From assembly GCA_017525905.1 (NCBI GenBank), contig JAFXSD010000009.1:1-44356 (forward strand): a stretch of 44,356 nucleotides of DNA, written 5' to 3'. Source of the DNA: Elusimicrobiota bacterium (lineage in GTDB: Bacteria; Elusimicrobiota; Endomicrobiia; Endomicrobiales; Endomicrobiaceae). Of this stretch, positions 1 to 10,270 are shown in pieces (the first letter of the stretch is position 1; every line of letters starts with the position of its first letter). A program made the translations under genes and the position numbers. The notes under the pieces were generated by a model, which made no database searches, had not been told where the DNA came from, and saw only the letters and a program-made list of their open reading frames with translations.

Positions 1-33
1 AAAAATCCTAACAGCCTAATGTAACGGATTTTT
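1..33. terminator. hairpin terminator, possibly bidirectional
   Basis: The first bases form an inverted repeat: AAAAATCC (1-8) pairs with GGATTTTT (26-33), with a short inner ACA/TGT pairing. The A-tract on one side and T-tract on the other would let it terminate transcription in either direction. It probably ends a gene lying outside the window. Confidence 0.55.
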
Positions 34-159
34 CTTCAAACATGTTCGCACTAAAAAGCTTTTTTTATTTATAGCTTTTTGCTCTAAATTTTTCTGCACT
101 CATAGACGGCTTTAATCATGCTTGTAAACGAAAATTTTAAAATGTCGTTAATTGCCGTT

Positions 160-306
160 TAGTCGTTGGTTGCCATCAAAGAGTTTCAAAGTTTTTGCTT
201 AGAATAAAGCGTTTGCCGACTGCGGTGTACATAAATGAAAGCGATAGCGGATGGTACATAAAGAAGACAAATGCGAAATTATAAGCAAAAAATAAAACTT
301 GTTTAG
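160..306 (+). repeat. dispersed intergenic repeat, copy A
   Basis: This stretch matches other gaps in the window. The shared core reads GCCGACTGCGGTGTAC, then AAATGAAAGCG, then GGTACATAAAGAAG, and is followed by a degraded ATTATAAGCAAAAAAT tail. Related copies lie at about 12050-12320, 37583-37860 (inverted), 38955-39025 (inverted, partial) and 41630-41825. It has no coding potential. Bases 34-160 upstream show nothing else recognisable. Confidence 0.7.
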
Positions 307-321
307 CTCAAATTTTGATAT

Positions 322-350
322 TTGACAATAAATATGTATAAAAATATAAT
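322..350 (+). promoter_or_regulatory. sigma70-type promoter for the beta-barrel gene
   Basis: A perfect TTGACA (322-327) is separated by 17 bp from a perfect TATAAT (345-350). The expected start near 357 leaves a leader of about 50 nt before the ATG at 410, with a GAGG ribosome site just upstream. This is the strongest housekeeping-type promoter in the window. Confidence 0.8.
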
Positions 351-409
351 AATTAATGGCAAATATACGGGGAAAAAGGAAGAAAATTTTATAAACAGAG
401 GTAGCACAA

Positions 410-1030
410 ATGAAAAAATTTTTAATAGCAGTGTTTTTGGCGGCAGCAATTACGGCACCTGTGTTTGCGGCGGAGCAGGGAATAATGGAGTTCGGTGTAA
501 AAGCAGGTCTTCCTCTTACACAACAAACGACATTGGATGGTAACGGTTCCAGAGATTATGATATGAAAACAACAATGTCTGTCGGAGCGGATTTCTTTTA
601 CTATGTTGATTACAATATTGCTGTAGGTATCGGAGCGGAACATATTTTTAACAGTAAACTGAAATATGCACCGGACGAACCTAAAGATAAAATCGGATAC
701 ACGAACATTTTCTTTGAAGTAAAATATAATTTCGATTTTGATGAAGACGGCTATAATAATATTTATCCGATATTTCAATTGGGTTACGGTATATTGCATG
801 GTGATTGGGATCTTCGTGATGATCCTTCCGGTGCGAGCGTTGAAAACGAGAACGGCGTATATTGGGGAATCGGTATGGGTGCAACAATAGCAAGATATTT
901 TATAATGGAATTAATATACAGCTGTAACTACGGAAGTGCGGAGTTTACAGGTTATCCCAAAAATTTTGAATATGATGTAGCAACATACAGATTTAAGTTT
1001 AATGTCGGCTTTAAGTTTGACTTTTATTAG
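410..1030 (+). CDS. outer-membrane beta-barrel protein
   Basis: A 206-aa secreted protein. The N-terminus is a classical signal peptide (two Lys, a hydrophobic core, likely cleavage after APVFA at residue 20). The mature part alternates aromatic and polar residues, with Gly/Tyr-rich strands such as FFYYVDYNIAVGIGAEHIF and a C-terminal aromatic (FKFDFY), as expected of an 8- to 10-stranded barrel of the OmpA/OMP_b-brl type. It stands alone between a consensus promoter and a hairpin terminator, so it is a monocistronic and probably strongly expressed gene. Exact function (porin, structural protein or adhesin) cannot be told from sequence. The start is supported by the GAGGT ribosome site and the signal peptide. 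Confidence 0.75.
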   Translation: MKKFLIAVFLAAAITAPVFAAEQGIMEFGVKAGLPLTQQTTLDGNGSRDYDMKTTMSVGADFFYYVDYNIAVGIGAEHIFNSKLKYAPDEPKDKIGYTNIFFEVKYNFDFDEDGYNNIYPIFQLGYGILHGDWDLRDDPSGASVENENGVYWGIGMGATIARYFIMELIYSCNYGSAEFTGYPKNFEYDVATYRFKFNVGFKFDFY

Positions 1031-1054
1031 AAATTAACAGGATTACATTAATAT

Positions 1055-1089
1055 AAAAAACGGGGAGAAAAAATCTTCCCGTTTTTTTT
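1055..1089 (+). terminator. Rho-independent terminator of the beta-barrel gene
   Basis: ACGGGGAGA and TCTTCCCGT form a stem around an A-rich loop, followed directly by eight T residues. It lies 25 bp after the stop codon at 1030. Confidence 0.85.
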
Positions 1090-1117
1090 GATTTTGCATA
1101 TCAAAAAATGATATCAT
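1088..1117 (+). promoter_or_regulatory. candidate promoter for lysS
   Basis: TTGATT (1088-1093) is followed after 18 bp by TATCAT (1112-1117). A start near 1124 would give a leader of about 30 nt with an AAGGA ribosome site before the ATG at 1154. It overlaps the end of the preceding terminator T-tract. Confidence 0.4.
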
Positions 1118-1153
1118 ACATAGATAAATTTATATATTGGAAGGAATAAGAAA

Positions 1154-2638
1154 ATGGCAGAAAATCAAGAACAAAAAAATGAAACTTCACAAGCTACTAT
1201 AGATACAATAATAGCACAAAGAAAAAATAAAGCAGATACGATGAGAGCAGCAAAAATAGATCCGTATCCGGCAAGAATAAAAATAGACAGCAAAATTGCT
1301 CAGGTTAGAGAAAAATACGAATCTTTGCAGAAAGAAGAAATGTCCAAGGATCAGGTTACCGTTGCGGGAAGAATGATGTCAAGAAGAGATATGGGAAAAG
1401 CATCCTTTATAGATATTGCCGACGGTACGGGCAGAATACAGGTTTATGTCAGAAAAGATCAGATCGGAGAACAGGATTTTAAAATATTTAAAGAAATGTC
1501 CGATTTGTCCGATTTTGTTTTAATAACAGGTGTTCCTTTCAGAACAAGAACAGGCGAACTCAGTTTAAAAGCAGACAAGTTTTCCATAGCAACAAAAGCA
1601 TTCAGACCGTTACCGGAAAAGTGGCACGGTTTAAAAGATACCGAAACAAGATACAGACAAAGATATTTGGATTTAATTGCCAACCCCGATGTAAAAGAAG
1701 TATTCAAGAAAAGAAGTACTATAATTTCTTCTATCAGAAAAAAACTTGAAGAGTTGGGCTTTATCGAAGTTGAAACTCCTATTCTTCAAACACTTGCCGG
1801 CGGAGCAAACGCAAAACCTTTTATAACACACCACAATGCTCTTGATATGGACTTGTATATGAGAATTGCACCGGAACTTTTCTTGAAAAGATTGGTTGTC
1901 GGCGGAATAGAAAGAGTATTTGAAATAGGAAGAAATTTCAGAAACGAAGGTATAGACAGAAATCATAACCCGGAATTTACAATGATGGAACTTTACCAGG
2001 CTTATGCCGACTATAACGATATGATGGACTTAACCGAAGTTTTAATAAAAAATGCTGCAGCTTCCATCGGAGCAACAGATTTAAATCTTAATTTCAGAAG
2101 AGCAAAACTTTTCGATTTAATAAAAGAATATACAAACCTTGATTTACTTCAATATGTCGGAACCGGCAAAATGTATGAGCAGGTAAAACATCTTAATCTT
2201 GATGTTGCACCGGATGCCGGCGACCAGAAAGTTTTGGATGCCGTATTGGACGAAAAAGTTATACCTAATTTGCAGCAACCTACTTTTGTTATGGATTATC
2301 CGGCAATATATTCTCCGTTAACAAAAGTTAATTTCGAACAACCGGAAATTGCCGAAAGATTCGAACTTTATATAAACGGTATGGAAATATGTAATGCTTA
2401 CTCCGAAATGAACGATCCGCACCTGCAAAAAATAAGATTCCAACAACAAATGGAAGCTAAAGTTCAAGGTGACGAAGAAGCTCAACCTTATGATGCGGAT
2501 TATATAAATGCTTTGGAACAAGGTCTTCCGCCTACCGGAGGACTTGGTATAGGTATAGACAGATTGGTTATGATATTAACCAAATCGGAATCTATAAGAG
2601 AAGTAATATTTTTCCCGACAATGAGACCGGAATGTTAG
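1154..2638 (+). CDS. lysS: lysyl-tRNA synthetase, class II
   Basis: This enzyme charges tRNA-Lys in the cytoplasm. The 494-aa length is normal for bacterial LysS. An N-terminal OB-fold anticodon-binding domain (about residues 68-175, [18 protein letters not shown]) precedes the class II catalytic core. Motif 2 is seen in [24 protein letters not shown], and motif 3 at the C-terminus in [14 protein letters not shown]. The gene ends ...FFPTMRPEC, the usual end of the family. Its last 7 bp overlap the start of the LolC/E-like gene, so the two are very likely co-transcribed and translationally coupled. An AAGGA ribosome site supports the start. Confidence 0.97.
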   Translation: MAENQEQKNETSQATIDTIIAQRKNKADTMRAAKIDPYPARIKIDSKIAQVREKYESLQKEEMSKDQVTVAGRMMSRRDMGKASFIDIADGTGRIQVYVRKDQIGEQDFKIFKEMSDLSDFVLITGVPFRTRTGELSLKADKFSIATKAFRPLPEKWHGLKDTETRYRQRYLDLIANPDVKEVFKKRSTIISSIRKKLEELGFIEVETPILQTLAGGANAKPFITHHNALDMDLYMRIAPELFLKRLVVGGIERVFEIGRNFRNEGIDRNHNPEFTMMELYQAYADYNDMMDLTEVLIKNAAASIGATDLNLNFRRAKLFDLIKEYTNLDLLQYVGTGKMYEQVKHLNLDVAPDAGDQKVLDAVLDEKVIPNLQQPTFVMDYPAIYSPLTKVNFEQPEIAERFELYINGMEICNAYSEMNDPHLQKIRFQQQMEAKVQGDEEAQPYDADYINALEQGLPPTGGLGIGIDRLVMILTKSESIREVIFFPTMRPEC

Positions 2639-3855
2639 GATCAGCGGAACTTTTCATCGCTTACAGATACATTAAAGCAAGAAAAAAAGGATTTTTTGCT
2701 TTCTTAACTACACTTATAGCTATAGGCGGAACAACGCTCGGTGTATGTGCTTTGGTTATTACTTTGTCTGTAATGACAGGTTTTCAGCAAGATATCAGAA
2801 CAAAAATTTTGGGAATACAACCTCACATATATTTAACAAGAACCGACGGCGTATTGTTCGATAATTACAGAGAAGTAATGGACCAAATATCCGGTTACGA
2901 TTATATAAAAGCATCTTCACCTTACATATTCGGACAATCAATAATAAAAAAACAGGGATATACTCAAGGTACCGGTGCATTGGTAAAAGGTATAGATTTT
3001 AAAGAAGAAAATAATTTGATGGACTTAAAATCAAAACTTTCGAAAGACAGCATACTGTTGGACAACGAAATAAGCGAGGACGGTATTATTCTCGGAAACG
3101 AACTTGCCGATTCCATTCATGCTGAAGTTGACGATTATGTTATTGTGATGTTCCCGAGCCAAATGTCGTCCGTCCCCAAGATGAAAAAATTAAAAATAGA
3201 AGCGATATTTCATTCAGGAATGTATGAGTACGATACAACTCTTGCTTATGTTAATTTAAAATCCGCGGACGAAATGTTTTCTTTTGACGGCGGCGTCAGC
3301 GGCATAGCAATAAGAACTTCAAGTTTCGATAAAGCAAAAAAATATGCAAAAGATTTACAGGAAAAATTAGGTTATCCGTACAGAGCAAGATCCTGGATAG
3401 AAATGAACAAGAATCTTTTTTCCGCATTGAAACTCGAAAAGATTATGATGTTTATAATACTTGCTTTAATCATCATAGTTGCTTCGTTTAACATAATTTC
3501 GAACATACTTTTGTTAAGTGTGGAAAAAGCAAAAGAAATAGGGATATTGTCTGCCATGGGCTTTTCAAAACTTGCAATATCCAAAATCTTTTTTTATGAA
3601 GGGATTATTGTGGGAACCGTGGGAACGGTATTGGGGTTGGCATTGGGAATATTCATAAGTTACGGTCTTAAAAATTTTGAAATATTTAAACTTCCCAAAG
3701 GTGTGTATTATGTTGACAGGTTGCCTGTTATGATAATACCTGCCGATATATGTTTGGTTGCATTGTGTGCATTTGCGATAACTGTAATTGCAGGATTATA
3801 TCCGGCATATCAGGTATCGAAGTTGGAACCTTTGGAAGCGATAAGATACAACTAA
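2632..3855 (+). CDS. lolC: lipoprotein-releasing ABC permease, LolC/LolE type
   Basis: An inner-membrane permease of the FtsX/MacB superfamily, 407 aa. It carries an N-terminal transmembrane helix (about residues 22-45, with [20 protein letters not shown]), a large periplasmic domain (MacB_PCD-like), and three C-terminal helices (about 268-295, 320-350 and 370-395), ending [18 protein letters not shown], typical of LolC/E. With LolD it extracts outer-membrane lipoproteins from the inner membrane. Only one permease gene is present, so the complex may use a homodimer (LolF-like); whether to call it C, E or F cannot be decided. The ATG overlaps the lysS stop by 7 bp. The lolD gene follows after a 121-bp gap with repeat-like DNA. 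Confidence 0.9.
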   Translation: MLGSAELFIAYRYIKARKKGFFAFLTTLIAIGGTTLGVCALVITLSVMTGFQQDIRTKILGIQPHIYLTRTDGVLFDNYREVMDQISGYDYIKASSPYIFGQSIIKKQGYTQGTGALVKGIDFKEENNLMDLKSKLSKDSILLDNEISEDGIILGNELADSIHAEVDDYVIVMFPSQMSSVPKMKKLKIEAIFHSGMYEYDTTLAYVNLKSADEMFSFDGGVSGIAIRTSSFDKAKKYAKDLQEKLGYPYRARSWIEMNKNLFSALKLEKIMMFIILALIIIVASFNIISNILLLSVEKAKEIGILSAMGFSKLAISKIFFYEGIIVGTVGTVLGLALGIFISYGLKNFEIFKLPKGVYYVDRLPVMIIPADICLVALCAFAITVIAGLYPAYQVSKLEPLEAIRYN

Positions 3856-3972
3856 AATTTTGCAAAGCAAAATTTTGAGGGATAGAGGACTGGAGGAACA
3901 GAGGTATAGAAAAATATAGTAGGAATTTTAGTTATCCATACTTCTATACATCCATACCTCCATACATCTGGA
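3854..3972. repeat. inverted-repeat-rich spacer between lolC and lolD
   Basis: A perfect 10-bp inverted repeat (AAAATTTTGC, 3854-3863; GCAAAATTTT, 3867-3876) follows the lolC stop. After it comes a larger imperfect palindrome in which GGAGG..AGGTATAG (about 3891-3910) opposes CTATAC..CATACCTCC (about 3945-3962). The segment TACATCCATACCTCCATACATCTG recurs with one change at about 36545-36568. It may be a small mobile palindromic element within an operon. Confidence 0.5.
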
Positions 3973-3976
3973 TAAA

Positions 3977-4636
3977 ATGAAAATTGAAACGAAAGATTTA
4001 ATTAAAAACTATATTGTACCTAAATCCGGAGAAGTAAAAGTTCTCAAGGGGATAGATTTATTAATAAATTCCGGTGAAAAAGTTGCTTTGATGGGACCGT
4101 CGGGTGCAGGTAAAAGTACACTTATTCACATTTTGGGACTTATGGATAAACCTACGTCAGGTAAAGTTTTAATTGATGATAAAGATATAACTTCTTTTAG
4201 TCCCGCAAAACTTGCAAAAATGAGAAAAGAAAATATCGGTTTTGTTTTTCAGTTTCATTATTTGTTGGCGGATTTTACCGTTATGGAAAACATTTTGATG
4301 CCGGTATGGGACAAAAGGAAAGAAAAAAAAGAATATGCATTAAATATGCTTGAAACGATGGGTTTAACAGACAGAGCAAATCATATGCCGAACGAACTGT
4401 CCGGCGGGGAACAACAGCGAGTGGCCCTTGCAAGGGCATTGATTAATAATCCTAAAATACTTTTTGCCGATGAACCTACAGGCAATTTAGACAGGCAGAC
4501 AGGCGAAAAAATAGAAAATTTGATGTTTGAAATGTGCAGTAAATTAAAAACAACGTTGCTGGTTGTTACTCACAGCCAGGAACTTGCAAACTTGGCAGAC
4601 AGACAAATAAAAATTGTGGATGGAAAAATCTGCTGA
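3977..4636 (+). CDS. lolD: lipoprotein-releasing system ATP-binding protein
   Basis: A 219-aa ABC ATPase that powers release of lipoproteins from the inner membrane together with the preceding permease. Walker A is GPSGAGKST (about residues 40-48), the signature is LSGGEQQRVALARAL (about 138-152), and Walker B is ILFADEPTGNLD (about 158-169), followed by the H-loop VVTHS. The sequence is of the MacB/LolD subfamily (VFQFHYLLADFTVMEN). Its length is that of a stand-alone ATPase without a fused permease. The start ATG has only a weak GGA upstream. The spacer before it contains a palindromic repeat, so expression may be partly uncoupled from lolC. Confidence 0.93.
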   Translation: MKIETKDLIKNYIVPKSGEVKVLKGIDLLINSGEKVALMGPSGAGKSTLIHILGLMDKPTSGKVLIDDKDITSFSPAKLAKMRKENIGFVFQFHYLLADFTVMENILMPVWDKRKEKKEYALNMLETMGLTDRANHMPNELSGGEQQRVALARALINNPKILFADEPTGNLDRQTGEKIENLMFEMCSKLKTTLLVVTHSQELANLADRQIKIVDGKIC

Positions 4637-4639
4637 AAA

Positions 4640-4668
4640 TTGCAAAGAGATTCCAAAAGATATATTAT
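4640..4668 (+). promoter_or_regulatory. candidate promoter for ilvE
   Basis: TTGCAA (4640-4645) is followed after 17 bp by TATTAT (4663-4668), immediately after the lolD stop. An AGGAGAG ribosome site follows ahead of the ATG at 4726. Confidence 0.4.
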
Positions 4669-4725
4669 TATACAAATATATATAAATAATAAATATTAAT
4701 ACTAAAACAATAGGAGAGTGGCCAA

Positions 4726-5607
4726 ATGAAGATTTATCTAAACGGAAAATTTGTAAACAAAGAAGATGCAGTAGTATCGGTTTTTGATCACGGTGTTCTT
4801 TACGGAGATGGAGTATTTGAAGGTATAAGAGCATATAACGGAAGAGTGTTCAGATGCAAAGAACATATCGACAGACTTTATGACAGTGCAAAAGCTATAG
4901 CACTTGATATCGGTATGACAAAAAAAGAAATGACCAATGCATTATTGGATACATTGGCAATAAATAAATTGGATGACGCTTATATAAGACTCGTTGTTAC
5001 AAGAGGAGCAGGAGATTTGGGATTGGATCCTGCAAATTGCGGAAAACCCACCGTATTTATCATTGCAGACAAAATTTCTTTGTATCCGGAAACATTATAT
5101 AAAAACGGTCTTGCTGTTATTACAGTATGCACAAGAAGAAATTCACCGGATGCATTAAGTCCCAACATTAAATCATTGAACTATTTAAATAACATAATGG
5201 CAAAAATGGAAGCAAAAAGAGCAGGCGTTTTGGAAGCAATTATGTTAAACAGAGAAGGATATGTTGTTGAATGCAGCGGAGACAATATTTTCATAGTTAA
5301 AAACGGAATCGTTTTCACTCCTCCCGCATCAGCAGGTGCATTGAAAGGTGTTACAAGAAATACTTCAATAGAACTTTTAAAGAATAAATTAAAATTGGAT
5401 GTAAGAGAAGCAATGATTGCTCCTTACGATTTGTATACCGCTGATGAATGTTTCTTAACCGGAACAGCTGCGGAAGCAATACCTGTAGTAAAAGTTGACG
5501 GAAGAGAAATCGGTGACGGAAAACCCGGTAAAATATTCCCTAAACTCTTGAAAGAATTTAAAGCATTAACAAGATCTACGGGAGAACCTATAAGAAGAAA
5601 AAAATAA
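4726..5607 (+). CDS. ilvE: branched-chain amino acid aminotransferase
   Basis: A fold-type IV PLP aminotransferase of 293 aa that interconverts Leu/Ile/Val with their 2-oxo acids. The N-terminal block has [17 protein letters not shown] (residues 21-37). The PLP Schiff-base lysine is expected at K149 in [12 protein letters not shown]. The later ECSGDNIF and GVTRN blocks bind the cofactor phosphate. The short SLNYLNN version is typical of the Thermotoga/archaeal-like IlvE group. A D-amino-acid transaminase or aminodeoxychorismate lyase has the same fold but less often this lysine context. A strong AGGAG ribosome site supports the start. A 13-bp gap separates it from the TamB-like gene. Confidence 0.9.
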   Translation: MKIYLNGKFVNKEDAVVSVFDHGVLYGDGVFEGIRAYNGRVFRCKEHIDRLYDSAKAIALDIGMTKKEMTNALLDTLAINKLDDAYIRLVVTRGAGDLGLDPANCGKPTVFIIADKISLYPETLYKNGLAVITVCTRRNSPDALSPNIKSLNYLNNIMAKMEAKRAGVLEAIMLNREGYVVECSGDNIFIVKNGIVFTPPASAGALKGVTRNTSIELLKNKLKLDVREAMIAPYDLYTADECFLTGTAAEAIPVVKVDGREIGDGKPGKIFPKLLKEFKALTRSTGEPIRRKK

Positions 5608-5620
5608 AAATACAATTTGA

Positions 5621-8600
5621 ATGTGGAAGACATTAAGATATGTTTTATATTTTACAATTTTAATTTCCGTATTTTCTGTTACATATAATTTCAGAGAATA
5701 TTGTTATGTCCCATACATTCAAAAAGTTGTCAGTAAAGTAGATTCTAATATAAAATTCAGGACTTTTTCCGTAAAGTTTCCGTTTAAGTTAATATTACAC
5801 GATGTGGAATACGGCGGTAAACTTTTTATAAACAAAACAGAATTGAGATTTGAGCCGAATATATTTTTCCAAAATATAAAATCGCCGCTCAAATCTCTTT
5901 CTTTTGTTAAGATAAATAAAATAACTTATGTGGATGAAAGAAAAGAAAAAATATCTCCTCACGAAGAAAAAACCGCATTTCAAAAAATCAAAATAAACTT
6001 TTTTACGAAATTACTTTCTTTATTTAATGTAAATTGCGAAGTGGACAGAGTTGATGCCCTTATAAAAAATAAAGTTATAAGAATGAGAGATGTAAATTTT
6101 ACATTAAACAAAGAAATAGATTTCGGAGCCGAAATATTTTATTCCAAAATTAAAATGAAAACCAAAGGGAATTTGAAGTTGGACGGCACATATATAACAA
6201 GCGATTTCTATTCCGAAACGGACGGATCCGTAAAATCCAAATTCGAATTGTTCGGTAATTATAATCTGTTCGATGATAGTTTTGAATATAAAATAGATAC
6301 CAAAGAATTGTTTGTGAACAAAATGGAGTTGGGCGACATAACAACAAACATAAAAAAAGATACAAATTCGTTTACGGTAGATTCTTTAGGTGACAATGTC
6401 AAAGCTTTCCTTAAAGCCGATGATTTGAATTTTGACGTTTGGAATTCCACGGGTACAATAAATTTAAGAGACAGCAGCGATGTGCTGAACACAAAAATAA
6501 GTTTTTCTTCCGATTTTCACGACGAGAAATTGGATTTAAATATCGATGCAAAAGATTTTACCGTTTTCGGGAACAATTTCGGTAACATGAGTTTTACGGT
6601 AAACAACACTTCGGATGATAATTTAAAAGTGTACGGTTACCACAATTCCGGTAACAGTTTTGAAAGTTTAATAAAAAAAGACGGCAGTTATTATGCCGAT
6701 GTTTATAACAACAAAAAGAAAGTCGGATATGTGTCGGGAAATTACGAAACGGAAGATATTTCGGTGGATATAAAGAATGTTCCGATAAAGAAGTTGCCGT
6801 TTTTGGAAAAGATTAAAACAATAAGAGGAACGGTTTCTTTAAACGGCAGCATGAACAGTAAAAGCGGAACAATTTATTTAACGGCTAATCAGGTTGCCTC
6901 GAAAAATTTAAAGAATTTTGATGTGTTGGGTAAATTGTATAAACAGGATTATAAATGGTTTGCGGAAATTAAAACAAAAGATAAAAAAATAGAAATAGAT
7001 TCTTTCTACGAAACAAAAACAAATAACGGAGTATCCGTCCGCTATAAAGGCGTCGATTCAAATAATGTTTTGCAAATTTTAGGTATGAAAAATCCTCCTG
7101 TTACCGGTAAAGCTACGGGGTCCATAATATATTCCGCAAATAATAACACAACAACTGTTAATATGGATTTACAAAAAGGAACTTTGCTTGATAACAAATA
7201 TAACAGTTGGAACATTTCCGGTGATTATTCAAACAAGCAGATAAATATTTCCACGTTCACATTTAAAGGACCGCAAACAAATATTACCGCAAAATCATTT
7301 ATAGATTTTTCAAGTAAAGATTCAAACTCTTACTTTACTACATCAATTAAAAATTTCAAAGTAAAAGGTATAAATATAAATTATGATTTAACGGTTAACG
7401 GAAAACTTGCCGATGATAATAAAATAATCGGTAAAGTGTTTGCCAGCAAATTTGAAGTAGGCAAAATAAGTCTCGTACACAGAGCCCTTATGGAACTTAC
7501 CAAAGAAAAAATAATTTTAAAAAGATTTAATAACGAGAACGGTTTGTCCGGACAAATAGAATATGAGTTTGCAACCGGAAATATATCTTCCACACTTAAA
7601 AACACCCAATCAAAATTAACACAATATTATTCCGATGCAAAAGGAATATTGTCTTCGGAAACAAACATTTCGGGAAATATTAAAAATCCGACAATTCTTG
7701 TTAATGCTAAAGTGGAAAAAGGACTTTATAACGGATTGAATTTTAATTTTGATACAAAAGTTTCTTACAAAAACAAGAAAATGAATTTAACGAAATTTCT
7801 TATAACTGCCGGTACCGGAAACAAAGCCAGAATAACGGGTTCCGGAATTTTAGATGAAAACAATACCGATATGAAAGTTGAATTTAAAGATGTTTCGGAA
7901 CAAATAATCAACAAATATTTCGGTTTCAGAACACCGTTGAAAGGTGCTTTTTACGGAAACGGAACGGTTACCGGAAAATTAAAGAATTTAAAGTATGTGT
8001 TGAACCTTTATGCGGACAGTATGTTTGTAAAAAATTTAAAATTTAATTCTTTTGCTTCAAAACTTACGGCACAAAACAAAGTGCTGTCAATAGAAGATGC
8101 AAAAGTAAAACTTTCCGACAGCGAAATGAAAATCTTGTCGGCAAATTTTGATATTAACACATTGAAGTATAATTCGGAATTGAAATTTGTTAATACTCAT
8201 TTGGGGCCTTTCGATATTTTCGGTAATATAAAAATAGACGGAAAAATGACAAAACAAAAAGAAAAAAGAAGTTATGTTTATAACGGAGATATAAATTTCA
8301 AAAATCTTTGGCTTAATGAAGAAAGAGTGGATTCCATACTTTTACACTATGTTGTTGCCGACAAAAATTTTGAATTTAAAACGGAAGATACGGACAAACT
8401 TAAACTTTTCGGTAAAGTATTGTTTAAAGATTATCCCAAAGTTGCATTTGAAAATGTTTCCGTAAATTACGAAGACCAAGCTTACAATTTAAACGGATAT
8501 ATATTATCCGACAATATTGATATAAATATGACGGGACGAAAATTGGATTCAACGGTATTAACGAATTTGTTTAATCTTCCCGTAAATTTGACCGGAGCAT

Positions 8601-10267
8601 TGAATTTGAATTTGAAAGCCCGGGGAGCAATTTCCGATCCTGTTATAAATTTAACAATCGATTCTTCAAACGGTTCTTGTTACAATGTTCCGTTCGATGT
8701 ATGTAACATAGCCGTAGATGTTAAAAATAATAATCTTAATATAAGCAAATTCAATATAAAAAAGTCCGGGAAATACAGTTTGGTGGTTGACGGATTTTTC
8801 CCTTTTTGGCTTGATTCCAAACTAAGGGAAACATTGATGACCAAAGAGGTTAAGGTTCATTATAAATTGGATGACAGTAATTTGTATATACTTAAAAATT
8901 TCGCGAACAATACTGTTTCTGCTAAAAAAGGCTCGTTAAAAGTGGAGGGTAATCTTACCGGTATACGAAGAAATATTTCCAGTGTGGGCAAAATTACCAT
9001 GGAAGGAACGGATATAAAAACCGAATCTTACATTAACAAAATTAAAGATTTGGATATAAAAATTGTATGGGACGACAATTTATTTAAAATAGATACGGCA
9101 AAAGCAAAAGCCGGTTCCGGCGTTATAGAAGCAAAAGGTTTCGTAAGGTTGCAGGGAATAAATCCCGTAATATATGATTTGAATTTGTTTACTTCAAAAA
9201 AAGGTGTTCCCGTTGTTGTAAAAGCTTTACCTATACCTACATCAGGCGTTTTTAAAATGGAATCGAGCAGTTTCGCAAATTATACTAAAGGCGTTCCCGT
9301 ATTTGATTTTAAATTAAAAGGAACTCCGAACGACTTAAAACTTACCGGTTGGGCAGAACTTGAAAACACAAGATTCTGTTATCCTTCTCCCGTAAAAGGA
9401 GAAAGAGTGGAAATACCGGATTTTGTGTCCGACATGTTTAAAAATTTACAAATAGACATAGATTTAAAAACCGCCGCAAATACGAATTTCGAAAACACTT
9501 TTTTAAATGTGTTGTTAAAAGGTTCCATAAATCTTAAAGGCAGTTTGGATAAAATTCTTGCCAACGGCGTGGTTACTTCCGATAACGGTATATTTTCTTA
9601 TATGGGGAACGATTTTGATATTATAAGTTCGAAAATAGAAATAATAAACAATGCACTTTTTGTTACCGCCGAAGGAGAATCGGAAGTTTATTCATCCGGA
9701 GACAGTGCTGCCGAAGTTATTAAAGTTTATGTGGACAGGTCCAGTATGGATAATATCAAAACAAGATTTGCTTCCAAAAACGATCCTACCATGGATTCCA
9801 AAAAAGCTCTTGCAAGACTTACAAAAACCGATCCAGAACAAACAAATACTTTTGATACAAGCACGGACTTTTTGGTTAAACAACAAGCAATAAGAATGTT
9901 TAGTTCAAATATTGCCACACCTTTGGCAAATACCGTTCTTAAGAAAACAGGTATTATAGATAATGTAAGACTTGGTTTTGTAAATCAGGATGTTTTGCAA
10001 ATAGATTCAAAAGAAGAAGCGTCCATGGCGGAACTTTTATACGGAATGAAATATTCCGTTGAAAAAAATATTAACAGATTGCTGCAGGTGGGATATTCTG
10101 TAACTTTCGATAAAGTTCAAAAAGAAATAGATTTGAAACAGGCTTTGGAAATGTCGCTTAAGTTAAACAGGAATTTATATTTAAAAGGCAGTTACGGACT
10201 GAATTCAAATGATCCGAACTATGAACCGGAAAAAAGATTTATGATAGAGCAAAGGTTAAGGTTTTAA
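5621..10267 (+). CDS. tamB: TamB-like translocation/assembly module protein
   Basis: A 1548-aa AsmA/TamB-superfamily protein. An N-terminal signal anchor (about residues 7-24, LRYVLYFTILISVFSVTYNF) is followed by more than 1100 residues of repetitive beta-rich sequence with many GxL.LxG and KGxL strand motifs. The C-terminus resembles the DUF490/TamB domain (about 1200-1548), with a barrel-like end NLYLKGSYGLNS...KRFMIEQRLRF. Such proteins span the periplasm as a hydrophobic groove and help insert outer-membrane proteins or move phospholipids between membranes. No TamA/BamA partner is in the window. The start lacks a clear ribosome site and lies 13 bp after ilvE, so coupling is likely. HemW follows after 3 bp. 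Confidence 0.85.
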   Translation: MWKTLRYVLYFTILISVFSVTYNFREYCYVPYIQKVVSKVDSNIKFRTFSVKFPFKLILHDVEYGGKLFINKTELRFEPNIFFQNIKSPLKSLSFVKINKITYVDERKEKISPHEEKTAFQKIKINFFTKLLSLFNVNCEVDRVDALIKNKVIRMRDVNFTLNKEIDFGAEIFYSKIKMKTKGNLKLDGTYITSDFYSETDGSVKSKFELFGNYNLFDDSFEYKIDTKELFVNKMELGDITTNIKKDTNSFTVDSLGDNVKAFLKADDLNFDVWNSTGTINLRDSSDVLNTKISFSSDFHDEKLDLNIDAKDFTVFGNNFGNMSFTVNNTSDDNLKVYGYHNSGNSFESLIKKDGSYYADVYNNKKKVGYVSGNYETEDISVDIKNVPIKKLPFLEKIKTIRGTVSLNGSMNSKSGTIYLTANQVASKNLKNFDVLGKLYKQDYKWFAEIKTKDKKIEIDSFYETKTNNGVSVRYKGVDSNNVLQILGMKNPPVTGKATGSIIYSANNNTTTVNMDLQKGTLLDNKYNSWNISGDYSNKQINISTFTFKGPQTNITAKSFIDFSSKDSNSYFTTSIKNFKVKGININYDLTVNGKLADDNKIIGKVFASKFEVGKISLVHRALMELTKEKIILKRFNNENGLSGQIEYEFATGNISSTLKNTQSKLTQYYSDAKGILSSETNISGNIKNPTILVNAKVEKGLYNGLNFNFDTKVSYKNKKMNLTKFLITAGTGNKARITGSGILDENNTDMKVEFKDVSEQIINKYFGFRTPLKGAFYGNGTVTGKLKNLKYVLNLYADSMFVKNLKFNSFASKLTAQNKVLSIEDAKVKLSDSEMKILSANFDINTLKYNSELKFVNTHLGPFDIFGNIKIDGKMTKQKEKRSYVYNGDINFKNLWLNEERVDSILLHYVVADKNFEFKTEDTDKLKLFGKVLFKDYPKVAFENVSVNYEDQAYNLNGYILSDNIDINMTGRKLDSTVLTNLFNLPVNLTGALNLNLKARGAISDPVINLTIDSSNGSCYNVPFDVCNIAVDVKNNNLNISKFNIKKSGKYSLVVDGFFPFWLDSKLRETLMTKEVKVHYKLDDSNLYILKNFANNTVSAKKGSLKVEGNLTGIRRNISSVGKITMEGTDIKTESYINKIKDLDIKIVWDDNLFKIDTAKAKAGSGVIEAKGFVRLQGINPVIYDLNLFTSKKGVPVVVKALPIPTSGVFKMESSSFANYTKGVPVFDFKLKGTPNDLKLTGWAELENTRFCYPSPVKGERVEIPDFVSDMFKNLQIDIDLKTAANTNFENTFLNVLLKGSINLKGSLDKILANGVVTSDNGIFSYMGNDFDIISSKIEIINNALFVTAEGESEVYSSGDSAAEVIKVYVDRSSMDNIKTRFASKNDPTMDSKKALARLTKTDPEQTNTFDTSTDFLVKQQAIRMFSSNIATPLANTVLKKTGIIDNVRLGFVNQDVLQIDSKEEASMAELLYGMKYSVEKNINRLLQVGYSVTFDKVQKEIDLKQALEMSLKLNRNLYLKGSYGLNSNDPNYEPEKRFMIEQRLRF

Positions 10268-10270
10268 ATT

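Noticed and set aside
322..543. 73-aa frame overlapping the beta-barrel start
   Set aside because: It begins within the promoter -35/-10 region and overlaps a clear signal-peptide gene in another frame; the composition is not protein-like.
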